Part shown: positions 38,403 to 49,359 of the stretch, piece after piece | Numbering within the stretch: position 1 is the first letter of the stretch | Layout: each line of letters begins with the position of its first letter | NCBI GenBank assembly: GCA_028551475.1 | Contig: CM052362.1 | Location: 1,496,166 to 1,560,165, forward strand | Length of the DNA stretch: 64,000 nt | DNA from: Casuarina equisetifolia | Taxonomy: Eukaryota; Streptophyta; Magnoliopsida; Fagales; Casuarinaceae | Direction of reading: 5' to 3' | Made by a program: the position numbers and the translations under genes | Notes under the pieces: generated by a model | Seen by the model: the letters and a program-made list of their open reading frames with translations, nothing else | The model's database searches: none | Told to the model about the DNA's origin: nothing

Positions 38403-39110
38403 GAAATTGTCTCAAATTGTTGAAACTCTAAAAAAAAAATTCTCTTACTTTTGAATTAGTTTTTAAGTATGAATAACTTTTCTAACACAATATCAATGCT
38501 TAAGTTTAAATATGACATCTCTCAAAACAAAAACTTTGAAGTATTTAGGAATTTAATAGTAGAAAAATTATAAAACCCCTTTTAAGTTTAAAGAACATAA
38601 ATCATTGTTGAGAAAATTTAGGCACCATTTATTCAAAACTATATAAATAATTCTTCTTCTTTTGTACTTGTTTATTTGTATTTACTATACCATCCCATTA
38701 AATTTCTAATATTCTAAACAATGAAAAAAAGAAAACCGTCTCTTAGATATTAGCATTTCTAAAAATGATGGAAAAATAAATAAAAAGTCTAAGTCAGTGT
38801 GGCCTCCTAAGCTAAGCCCCAAGCGGCTCAACCAATGGCCTACTTGTGTGAATATAACAAAGGAATTTATATTGATTTTACTCAAGTGAAATATACAAGA
38901 CATTAAATAAGCTCATACCATATTTCCAAAAAACAAGAAAAATAAATACATATGAAATGCAAATAGTAATTAGAAAAACAAAAACAAAACAACAAATTTT
39001 AAGGATTACCTCATAACGAGGAAGGCTAGTATGGGTTGATTTTGGATTCTTCGATTAATTGGATTTCGGATTTTTAAATAGATGGAATTTTGAACATTTA
39101 TCCAAAACTA
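38403..39110. repeat. Duplicated F-box flank, copy 2, lacking the F-box gene
   Basis: Follows 33545-34106 and then passes at about 39030 into text related to 35640-35740, which lies beyond the F-box start. Only the first 20-30 bases of F-box 3' coding sequence are present ('caacaaattttaaggatt' followed by 'cataacgagg'). So this copy has the two flanks but not the 1.5 kb between them. Confidence 0.65.
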
Positions 39111-39394
39111 ATCAATTTATTTTATCTTAAAAACAAAATTAATATTAACTAATAACTTAATAAAATGGGCTTAAGTTTCCTATTTAGCCTTTTATGGGGA
39201 TTGACATAAATAAAATTCTTATAATATTAAAACATAAAATTTTTTTAAAAGCCCAATACTTATAATTAAATCATAAAATAATGCATTACTTTTTTATTTT
39301 TTACTTCTTATTAAATAGTCATAACTCCTAATCCAATACAGCTGGGTTTCAAACTCCTAGTATAACTAGGTTTTGAACTCTTAATAACTAAATT

Positions 39395-40080
39395 TTGCAG
39401 GAATCAAAAAAGAAAGATTGCGTTTATGATACAATAGATACAAAAGGGGAGCTCCGCAGCATGGAAAATTCCATCTATTTAAAAATGTACAGGTGTTTTA
39501 TATGGCCAAAGAGAGCTCCGCAGCATGGAAAAGTCTGCACGTCTCTGTCCCGTCCTCGGTTTCGTGTGCAGAGTGCTTTGCAGAGTGAGAAGACCTTGTT
39601 CAAAAGCTGCAGGATGCTCTGTCGAGTGAGAAGAGAGGGGCTCCACCGTAGCAGCCACGTAGGCATGCTCATACCCGAACATTTTACAATGCTCATGTTC
39701 AGAGCAAATACGCTTATGTTTACAGCATATATGCTCAGGTTCATTGTAATTTAATATTCTCTCATGAACTAGCTGTGATTCAGCCAAGGAGTTTATTAGA
39801 AAGCCCAGTCTCCAAAGCAATTCGTGAAATCCACCCAGCCCGCAGCAGCAGAAACCCAGGCAAAGCCCAGTGCTACTCTGTTCTCGCAAGACCCACGACC
39901 TCTTGCGGTCCCCGCGGCCCTCGCAGAACATGAGGCCTTTCTTTAGACAGCAACACTGCGCGAACAATAGACGGGGCTCGTCCCACAAACACGGGTTTTG
40001 CAGCATCCACGTTTCTCGGGAGCAAAATTCCACGCAGTAAAGCTTTTATAGTTTTTTTTTTAACAGTTATAAATTTGCAT
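39395..40080 (-). other. Unrecognised 184-residue open frame region (39479-40033)
   Basis: The longest open frame in the window without a family. The minus-strand translation is Cys/His-rich, for example EPEHICCKHKRICSEHEHCK. The DNA has internal repeats: 'gagctccgcagcatggaaaa' at 39449 and 39507, and 'cagagtgagaaga' variants at 39585 and 39622. Overlapping open frames exist in two other phases, which is typical for GC-rich non-coding or LTR-like DNA. I would not predict a protein without transcript support. Confidence 0.2.
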
Positions 40081-40520
40081 CTCAACCACAACCTAACCTA
40101 ACTGGACCCTGGCGACTGGTGGCCGTGGCGGCCTTTCCTCGCCCCGGCGGGGGAGGCAGAAGCGTCGCCTCCTCTTCCGCCGGCAAACCTACGTTCTAAT
40201 AGACCCACCCATCTACGGGTGGGTCACAAGCCGTCATCTTTCCTACCGGCCTGGACACAGGATGCTCGAGCGACGGGTTCGACGGTTCGGAAGCCTACAG
40301 GCGGTAAGTCACCTCCGATTATTTGTCCCTCTTTGTCTACCGTAAGCTGTGACGTCCAAGTTTCTCCACTCCTTCACCGGATTTCCAGTTCTGGGTCAGA
40401 TCAGCGACAGAGCTGTTCAGTGCAAAACCTGCCTGGCTTCGGACTGGGCTCCGTCTACCCTCCAGTGGTCTCTGGCGACGGTCAGAGATCGATGGCCGTG
40501 GCGCACAACCCCCTTTTAAA
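40081..40520. other. GC-rich island with hairpin, possible 5' exon
   Basis: About 440 bases of high GC in AT-rich DNA. It holds a strong hairpin: GACCCACCC (40202-40210), six-base loop, GGGTGGGTC (40217-40225). A good splice donor (ggcg|gtaagt) follows at about 40300. It could be a promoter or first exon for a transcript reading towards the ankyrin relic, but no connecting exon is demonstrated. Confidence 0.3.
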
Positions 40521-40799
40521 AAAAATTGTTTTAAAACAGTTCTTAAATAGATGGAGAGCGACAGAGAGCAAGAGTCTTTCCAAACATCTACAGAGATCAA
40601 GAGAAATTGAAAGAATTAATTTTTTAAATTATTTTTTTTTCTCTATTTTCCAAAAAATATGTTGGTTCAAGATTTAAGAACAACTGTTTTAAAGATTAAT
40701 TTGATTCATATTTTGGATGACATATTTTAAGAAATCATTTCAGGTGCAAGTGCATAGTTCAAATTTAGATACAACGAGAGAACGATGCATAAGTTCAAA

Positions 40800-41740
40800 T
40801 TTTAGAATAGTTACTGTCAAAAGCTTTGTTAATACTGTTATGTTTCAGAACATTTTGGTGAAACAGTAATACTGTTTTAGACTTCTTTTATTTTTTATTT
40901 TTTATATACATACGTTTTGGAAATATGTTTAGAAATAGTTGCTTTCAAAGCTGCGCTAATACTGTTATGTGTCAAAACATTTTAGTAAAACAGTAACACT
41001 GTTTTAGACTTTTTTTTATACATTTTTTGGAAATATGTTTAGAAGTAGTTGCTGTCAAAAAGCTTTGCAAGTAGTGTTATGTGTCAAAACATTTGTCGTG
41101 AAACTGTAACATTGTTTCAGAGTTTTTTTTTTATAATTTTTTTTATATATATCTTTTGGAAATATATGTAGAAATAGTTATGGTCAAAAAAGCTTTGCTA
41201 ATACTGTTATGTGTCAAAACATTTTCGTGAAATAATAACACTATTTAAGACTAGTTTTTTTTTAATATATATCTTTTAGAAATATGTTTACAAATAATTA
41301 CGGTTGAAAGCTTTGCTAATATTTTTATGTGCCAAAACATTTTAGTGAAACAGTAACATTGTTTTAGCCTTTTTTTTTAATCTTTATGTTTTGGAAATAT
41401 GTTTAGAAATAGTTGTAGTCAAAAGCTTTGCTAATATTTTTTGCTTCCGAACATTTTAGTGAAACAGTATTATCATTTTAGACTCTTTTTTTTTAAATAT
41501 ATATCTTTTTTTAATATTATCTTTTGACAACAACACTATTAGCAAATATGTTTAGAAATAGTTGTGGTCAAAAGCTTTGCTAATAGTGTTGTTGTCAAAA
41601 CATTTTAGTAAAACAGTAACATTGTTTTAGACTATTTTTTTTTATATATATAAATATCTTTTGGAAATATGTTGGTTCTAAGATTAAATAACAACTATTT
41701 TAGATTAGTTTTCTTTTCAATCTTTTGGAAATATCTACAT
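40800..41740 (+). repeat. Minisatellite, about eight units of 110-130 bp
   Basis: Each unit reads in order 'ttggaaatatgtttagaaat', 'agttgctgtcaaaagctttg', 'ctaatactgttatgtgtcaa', 'aacattttagtgaaacagta' and 'cactgttttagactttt', plus a T-rich spacer. Units begin near 40800, 40915, 41030, 41155, 41275, 41390, 41540 and 41655. Two more diverged units lie at 42030-42140. It sits just upstream of the ankyrin relic, probably in its former intron or 5' region. Confidence 0.85.
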
Positions 41741-42150
41741 CCAAAGATGAAAGAGTATTTGTTCTAGACTAGTTTTTTTTTTCCTTTTTAAATATGTAGG
41801 TTCAAAGATTAAAGAGTAATTGTTTTGGACTATCTGCCCTCCCTCACATCGTTTGGAAATATGTAGGTTCGAGGAATGGAGACTAGTTTGATGAAGGTTT
41901 TGGAAGACATATTTTAAGAAATCACTTCAGATGTAAGTACATTGCTAGAACAAGAAACGATTTCAGATTTAGATATAGCAGGAGAAATGGCAAACGAGAA
42001 TGATAGGTGTAAGTGCTTTTGATAATTTTATGTCTTTTGGAAATATTTGTATTCAAAAGCTTTGTTAATACCTATTATGTTTTAGAAATATGTGTTCAAA
42101 AGCTATGCTAACACCTGTTATATGTCTAAACATTTTAGTGAGAAGAAGAA

Positions 42151-43324
42151 ATGAGTTCTTTGACACATGTTCCTCTCTATCAACTTCTTGTGGCAGAATC
42201 GGATGATATTGCTCTTCACATTGCAATTTCAGCAAGATAGACATCCTTTGCTAGAAAACTTTTGAGAGGGATGAATTTAGAAGACTTGAGGATAACAAAC
42301 AATGAAGGATGAACAACCTTACATGCCTCTGTTATGTTTGGCGCGGTTGAAATTGCTAGAGAGATGGTGAGGATGAATAAAGATTTGCTATTGATGCATG
42401 ACAACTCTAAATTGATACCTCTTCACATTGCTGCCTTTTGTGGAAATCGTGAAGTGACATTGTTCCTTTTTGGCGAGACTAATTTTGAAGATTTGGAACA
42501 TGATCAACGCGTTGATCTCTTTTCAACACTATCTCCAATGATCTATACGGTATGCCCTACATCTCAAATATATTGAGTTAAGACTATTAATTTGCAATTT
42601 TATTAACTTTGTTTGACAATCTAGGTGAAAATTCCTTAGATATTATGTAGGTGGTATCTTATGGGTTAATATGATATTGATATTTATTTTAAGATGATTC
42701 AAGAGTCTATCAATTTTTGTTAGTTATTAATTGGTCCTTGTGAGGTTTGTGTTTGATTTTGAAAGAAATTGCAAAAGTTGGTTTAATTTTGGTTGGCCAA
42801 TATGGAATTTTGTCTCAAAATTGATTTTTCTTATGCATATCTCATTGGATTTTTGGTTGGCCAATATGGAATGTTGTATTTTATGTGTATGGTTTGAATT
42901 ATTCATTTTGGTAATTGAAGACTGATTGTCAGTTTTGACACTAATTGTTAGATCTGATGGAATAATTTCTCTATTATTTGTGTTCAAGAAGTTGTGTTGG
43001 ACTTTGTTGTATAATCTTGAGAATCAGTGTCAGGTCTTGAGTATGTGTTTCTGTTATTTGGTTGAATAATTTTGTTCATTTGCTAACAATAATGTTGGAT
43101 TCTTGTGAGATGCAGTTATTCAAAAAATCTGTTTAATTCATCTTTACTTTGCATAAAAAGATAATTCAAGTGTGATATTAATGATCCAACCATCTAGCAT
43201 TGATCGATTTTTGTTTTATTATGTGACAAATGTAGCATTGCTGATTTTAGAAAGAGATCAAACACCGGCACTTGCAAAAGATAAAAAGGGACAGATAATG
43301 TTGCAACTTTTGTTTAGAAAAACT
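42151..43324 (+). pseudogene. Degraded ankyrin-repeat gene, ACD6/ITN1-like
   Basis: Relic of the plant ankyrin/PGG membrane-protein family. The first exon (42151-42549) starts MSSLTHVPLYQLLVAESDDI and includes ankyrin repeats: DDIALHIAISA, then TTLHASVMFGAVEIAREMV and LIPLHIAAFCGNREVTLFL, ending at a donor (gtatgc, 42550). Two in-frame stops, TAG 42238-42240 and TGA 42310-42312, interrupt it. A second exon remnant at about 43199-43324 reads NVALLILERDQTPALAKDKK then GQIMLQLLFRK, matching the family pattern of VALDLL...LA..DKNGETALHLLARK, then stops. The later ankyrin and PGG transmembrane exons are not found. So the gene is dead and truncated. Confidence 0.7.
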
Positions 43325-44119
43325 TAATGGATTGGAGCCAAAAGTCAATTATCATTTGGGAAAAGCTCTTAAACTTCTGTAAGTATGCCTTCAACCCAAA
43401 GTGGATGAAGATTGCATCGAAGTTTGACTGCTTGAACTCTAAGGTCTTCCATCCACGACTAAGTTACACAGAACCAAAAAGATGAATATCAACATAAAAT
43501 ACGTAAGACAACCGGCTTGACACAGCATCCAAAAGGTGGTATAGCAGGAATGTCAGGTACCAGTCCGCGTTTTGATGGAAAACCATGCAAGAAACCTCTG
43601 CACGACACTTAGTTCAGCAACATGAAGGTGGGGCATCGTCCGTGGGAGAGCGGTTTGCAACCGTTCAGTAGCGGTTCGTGGACAGTAGTAATATTCTAAA
43701 TAAATCGTTGCGATGTAGAAAACAAGGAATTCAAAAATATCATAATTAACCAACACATTCCCTGAGTAACCAGCAAGCGAGGCGCAATGCATCCGGCTGG
43801 AAATGTAGCCACTTCGCTCCCAGCTGCACACGGTTGAATTGGTGCATTTCTGCGAAAGGGAAGTTCTTGAACATTTAAGAAATTATAAGTAAACTTGAAA
43901 TCGAATTATGACAATGACTTCCAGGTTTTTGGTTACCAATGATGCTGCTAGAATGTTATTCTCAATCAAAACAATTGACGGTGTCGCTTCATTTGAAGGG
44001 AAGTTTCACGATAGCAGGGAACACGGACAGTAACAAATACCACAGCTGAATTTCCCCAACGTCTTGGAAGGTTGAAGGCAAACGGGAAACGCGCCGTTGA
44101 CGATAAGCCCAAAGGTGAG
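43325..44119. other. Intergenic region, weak open frame
   Basis: A less AT-rich stretch (43500-43860) has a 92-residue minus-strand open frame without recognisable domain. It may be further debris of the ankyrin locus or a distinct relic. Nothing else is supported. Confidence 0.3.
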
Positions 44120-45670
44120 TTTTGATTAATTGCACTCCTCCTCAAGTAAAGTTAAAAAATGTCTCAAGGGGGGAAATGTTATTGTCCAATTTTATACAAT
44201 TGGGCATGTGTTCTCAATGCTATTGTGGATTAGTGTAAATCAATTTAGATTTATATGTTGCGGGTTAGTGCAGAATAATGTGGTATTGAACTATGTGGAA
44301 TAATAATGAAGCACTTCATTATTACAAGCATAATGTGTTCATTACTTACGGAGCAATGTTCACTTGTCCTTAGCTAGTGCGCACTATTTTCTCTTTGAAC
44401 TCAAAAGAGAAACATTTAACTTCCAAAGTGCAAAGAATCAAGACATGTTGCGGTAGTCTCTAGAGTATTAGATGATTATGAACTGCAAAGATGGGAAGAA
44501 TATTGGTATGAAGTTCATCAAATCAGGGCTGCTACCATTCATTTCTCCATTTAATTCTAACATAGCTATTGTATGCATCCTTGGTGTTTCAATTGTGAAT
44601 TTACTATTCATTTCAAGATTAAACATTTTTTTTATAAAAATTATAAATTGAACAGGTCAATATTGCTGTGGCAAAAATTGCAGAAGTGGCTGAGTTGACT
44701 ATGGAAACCCCAAGGGTCGCCAATAAGTTAGTTTAAACTATAATGTCCATGACCAAACAAAATGCGTCTTCCTATTAAGTGCAGTGATGGGGCCTCACAC
44801 TTACACCCCATACTCTAGTACAAGTAAAGGTAAAAATGTCGAAATTGGCAGTGTTATTATCGACTTTTACATAATTGGGTATATAACATCTCACTACTAT
44901 TGTAGATTAGCATTAATTAGTTTTGACTAACATGTTATGAATTAGTGTAAACTCATGTGGTGTGGAATTGTGTAGAATTATATAGATGTACTGTGTAATG
45001 TGTAGAGAAAAAATAGGGAGTCTCTAAATAAAAAACCTTATAAAGAAGGAGCATGGAATAGGCTTTGCGGCTTTGAAAGGAGGCTTAGAGACTCAAAAGC
45101 CTTGTGACTCAAAGCCCTTTATGGCTTTGTATGGCTTGGTGGCTTGATGTTGAGGGGATGGTGTAGGAAATCTACAAAACCCCAAAATTGTAGAGAAAGC
45201 TAATGTTAAAGTTTTGCAAGTAGTCAAGAGTCCGATAGAGAGCAACTAGATCTAGAGAGTGAAAGATAATATTTGTACTTTTGATGATTTTGTCAATTAA
45301 AAAGAAGAAGGGACCCGTAGATTTATCGGTGATAGTGGACGTAGGCATCTTTGGCTAAACCACCCTAAAAATATTGTTTTCTTTGTGTATGCTTTGATCT
45401 ATGTTTTGCATTGTTAGTGTGATACATAGCTCAAACATTACAACTAATACTAATAAAGTACTTCATTATCACAAGTGTTTTGTCATATTTATTTCTGAAG
45501 TAATATTTTCACTTATTTTCAAGTTGTGTGAACTGTTTTTGCTCTTAATTCCATTAGAAACATTGAACTTTCTAAGTACAACGAATTAAGACATGTTGTA
45601 GTAATCTTAAAGAGTATTGGATGACTTTAAAATTTACATATAGGAAGAATATTAGTAAAATTCATCTAGA
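44120..45670 (+). repeat. Tandem duplication with a 400-bp insertion in the second copy
   Basis: 44120-44530 and 44820-45670 share 'attgtccaattttatacaat' variants, 'attgggcatgtg', 'ctattgtggattag', 'atgtggtattgaactatgtg', 'gtacttcattatcacaag', 'taatattttcactta', 'aagacatgttgcggtagtct' and 'agtattagatgatt'. The second copy is interrupted between about 45000 and 45400 by unrelated text rich in 'ggctttg' repeats. The end motif ('gcaatagtctcgagagtgttggatgatt') also appears at 605-640. Confidence 0.6.
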
Positions 45671-48600
45671 CATAAGGTAGCTATTATCCAAGACCCCATC
45701 TAATTTCAACATGTCATGATTGATATTAGTGGTTGACTCCTATAAAACCCAAATTTATGATAAGATTTTCAAGGTTGAAGGCCCACAGTGTGGAAAGGTG
45801 ACTTTTGTTCAATTCCTAATGTTATGAGACATATCCAAATAGTTGTAAGTCAAGCCAAATGATACTAAATTATATTTGTTTCTAGTCAGATATGCTAAAC
45901 AATAATTTGGATCTTTTTAGAGGATCCATGTTTGGTCGGAGGTGTTCTTTGGTGGTAAATAGACTTATCTTTTCGTTAAAAAAGGAAAAAGAAAGCCATC
46001 AATCTAAGAGGATTTGAAGTTAGATGATTAGTAAGGCATTCATTGCTCACTTATGCAAACATTTGTGTTTTTCAAAATTATATTTGCATTGTGTTTTTCA
46101 AAATTATATTTTCATGATTCTAGTAGGTCAATCGATGCCATATAAAACCCGAGTTAGGGAAGCTATTGCAGGGCTTCATCATGGAGGCTTGGATTTCATT
46201 TTTCATTTTCATTTTCATTTTCATTTTCTTTTTAAAATTGACCTAAAATTAAAGTTATTGTCCTTTTTAATTTATTTTAGATCATTTAAATTTTTATATT
46301 GTAACTTAAAGGAAATATATACTACTTTTCAAGGATCCATATTTGATAATGGATGTTTTTTTAGTGATAAGTAGATTTAGTTGATTTGTCAGATAATTTT
46401 TGTTTATAACTTAAATAAGTACAACATAACAATATATCTTTTTTTTCTTACTCACATCTAATTTCACACACCAAATGTCAAATTAGAGATCAAGAGGTTT
46501 CAAATAGTACCAATTCTCAACTAAACCAAGCACTTGTGATTTTTTTTTTTTTTTTGAATGATGCATAATGCATAGTTAATGAAAAGGATAGGTTTTTTTG
46601 ATAGTTCCATAAAAATTAACAACACATAGAATCAACTATAGCATAACTAGAGGATACTAGAGAGGATAGAATTTAACGAAGAGATGCTAATATTTTTCTT
46701 CACTTTCATAAAGATCGTAATATACAGAATCAAGTGACACAAAATAAGAGTATAGAAAGTTAAGGCCCACAAAGTCGACTGTTACTCTGCCTGGGGCACG
46801 CGTTGCCTCTGGGCATTGCTTGAAATGCCATTGCCAGAAAAGGCCGACTGTTCGGCGAACATCTCAGATGGCAAAGAGGATAAAAGGGCTGATGGCGAAG
46901 CGAGCTAATTCCAAGGTCCAAGGCCTGATCTATGAGTTGAACGGCGCGGTTGACCAAATGTAAGGGCTAGACTGTATTAACAATTTGGGAGTAAGGAGAT
47001 TTGAACCGGCCGTAAGCACTATACGTGTTGCGCAGACTGTGGGCCTATTGTTCTGTGTTGGATATTTGGAAAGGTTGTTTAAGTTGCGAGATTGAGATTA
47101 TGGCCCATATTTTATTAGTTATAGTGGAAAGGTTTTCTAAGTTGCGAAGTGGTGGGGTCTTTGTTGTTCGTTAAGTATAATGGAAGTGTCGTGTGGGCCC
47201 ATGTTATATGTTGGGTGTATATCTTTTTACACATATAGGTCATCCATGTGACGCAGATTATGGGCCCATAAGTGCACATATATTGGGTTTTTTTTTCTTT
47301 GCAGAAAATAATACATACTCACAATCCAGGCTGAAATGCATGTTTGTCTTTTTTTTTTTTTTTAAAAAATAGAATTAGATCTAGATCGAAAACAAATAAA
47401 AAGATAGACAACATATAAAAATGAAATATATGTACCTAATTGCATATGTATTTCTACATATATTATAACCTACTGTACTCGTCAGGAGTCACAAAAGAGA
47501 TCCATCAAGTCTATGAAACCCTTGGCTACTCTATTATGGAGATAGAAGGCAGAGAAAGCCCTAGAGGAAGAAGGGATAGAAGATATGGGGAGGGCAAAGG
47601 TGGCTATAACAATGCTTGGATGGCGAACTTGATTACGAAAATATTTATAGAAATCCTTAACATTATAAACAAGATGATTAGACAAACCGAAATGCTGGTA
47701 TGGCGAGTAATGTTGAGTCTGGTGTGACGGCAGACAATAGATGCTAGACTGGGCCTAAGGGGTCAAAGTGGACTTTGTAAACTAAAAAGGGCGGTTTGTG
47801 GGCCTAATTTGATATGAACGAATTTGATAATTGGCTCTTCTTGTTTCCTACATACATTCTAACCTTTAAGTTTACACTATCGTGCGTAGACAAACAATTT
47901 TGGATCCCTTTCATGTGCTTTGTTACCTTGAACAGATGGCTGTCCCCAGTGTTTTCTTGTATGCGCTGTTACTTGGTCAATTGGGCAAATGCAAAGTTTC
48001 ATCTCATCTTCCTATCCTAAAAATTATTGAAAGGTGTAATACGGTGATTTTGAATTTAAGAATGGATTAATTGGACTCCAAGGAGCCAAGGTCATATAAT
48101 AGGTGGGAGGTAATTGAAGTCATCCCAATAACTGAATTTATTCTTCTTTTTAATGATATTAAGGATGTTAATATCAAAGGAAAAGAGAGTTAAAATTGAA
48201 AATTAAAATCTAATATGCTTGAGAAGGAACCTAAGATTCTTGAAATTAAGGTCTTTTGAAAGGAAACATAAACTTATTTACAGTTGAACTCACTTGGATT
48301 AAATTAAGTTTTTTTTTTGATAATTGCACGGATTTATTCTTAAATAGAAATAATATTGGTATCCTACTTAAGAAACCCTCAATCTGAATACTACTAATTT
48401 TGTTCCACTCCAAGCTAAAAATAACAAACAATGACTAACCTAGAAAACCCAAAATCATCTATCACAATTGTAAAACACTTACATTATTTTTACTTGTTTC
48501 ATGACTATAACACAACTACAATAGTTCTAGGCCTTTAAGAGAGGATTATGCCTGGGTCTCTTTAAAGGAAGGATCACAAATTTGAAAAAAACTCACAATT

Positions 48601-48799
48601 TTTATTTATTAAAAGTTGTTTATAAGAAGAAGGGCATCTCTTTTAAATAAAATTTTGTTGGCGCAAAAAGCTATTATAACAAACTAATTAGTTCATTTGT
48701 TGTAACCATCTTGTAAACCGACCACGTAATCTAATCAATTAAACTGTTATTGTCACATAATTAAGAAAAAAAAACTTAAACTGTTGCAAAAAGGCAATT
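45671..48799. other. Intergenic region
   Basis: No supported gene. Small features: a 30-bp tandem 'tttttcaaaattatatt' at 46070-46110, a (TTTTCA)n run at 46198-46230, a GC-richer patch at 46780-46970 and another at 47480-47720 with open frames of 65-95 residues lacking a recognisable domain. Confidence 0.4.
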
Positions 48800-48965
48800 A
48801 TATTTTAAAAGAACAAAATCTTACAAGCTAGTTTTTTGTATTACCTTCGGAATGGATTCTCAAGCAGTGTCTAAATCAAGCATTAGAAATAACTCAAAGA
48901 AATTAAACAAGAAGAATCAAATTAGCTGTTGGTGGAAAGCGTTGCAATAGTTAAGACTTTTCACG
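48800..48965 (+). repeat. Third partial copy of the segmental duplication's middle part
   Basis: Resembles 29210-29370 and 59955-60115: 'aagctagttttttgta', 'aatcaagcattagaaataac' and 'ggaaagcgttgcaatagtta'. It ends immediately before the 3' end of the L18-like gene and is more diverged than the other two copies are from each other. Confidence 0.6.
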
Positions 48966-49009
48966 TGCAGCAGACTTTTATACCAAGTGATAACAAAGAA
49001 AAAAAAAAG

Positions 49010-49359
49010 TTAAAGCAATTTGACACTAGCTTCCCTCAAGGAGTCAACGACAGCTTTGACCTTGCCATGATATTTCTGTTCTCTCTTCAAGTGAACAGAA
49101 ACAGCTGGGATGTCTTTGACCAGCAGGCGCTCCGTCAAAATTTTTCCAATCTTGGCAGCAGCAGCCACATACATCGCGGGTAGATTCCATGCTTGCCCTT
49201 GAGGCCTTCTCCTGTGAGCTAGCGGAAGAGGCAACAGTAGCTGTTGGTGTGTGTACCACCTGGGCACTCACAAACTTGTTTGTGAAGTGCATCTTCAGGA
49301 CATAAGGCTTAAGATAGTTCATAATTCTTGGAGGCCTAACAGGTGGCGGGATAACCATT
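49010..49359 (-). CDS. L18p/L5e-family ribosomal protein, coding exon with 4-base frameshift
   Basis: Small plant organelle-type uL18 protein (Arabidopsis 'Ribosomal L18p/L5e family', AT1G08845-like), which would bind 5S or large-subunit rRNA. Minus-strand start MVIPPPVRPPRIMNYLKPYV at 49358, preceded by an acceptor (gaacag|a). The frame runs to ...SMESTRD, then an extra four bases (tatg or equivalent, near 49173-49180, in 'gatgtatgtggc') shift it; the other frame continues VAAAAKIGKILTERLLVKD to a stop at 49010. Joined length would be about 114 residues, normal for the family. All other family positions look intact. Either a recent pseudogene, an assembly error or a strain-specific lesion. 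A non-coding first exon near 51.6 kb supports an ordinary gene, not a retrocopy. Confidence 0.75.

Noticed and set aside
39479-40033. New Cys/His-rich protein of 184 residues
   Set aside because: Overlapping open frames in other phases, internal DNA repeats and no domain make a real protein doubtful; listed only as an unrecognised region.
40081-40520. rRNA fragment
   Set aside because: High GC and a strong hairpin suggested it, but no conserved rRNA words could be recognised.
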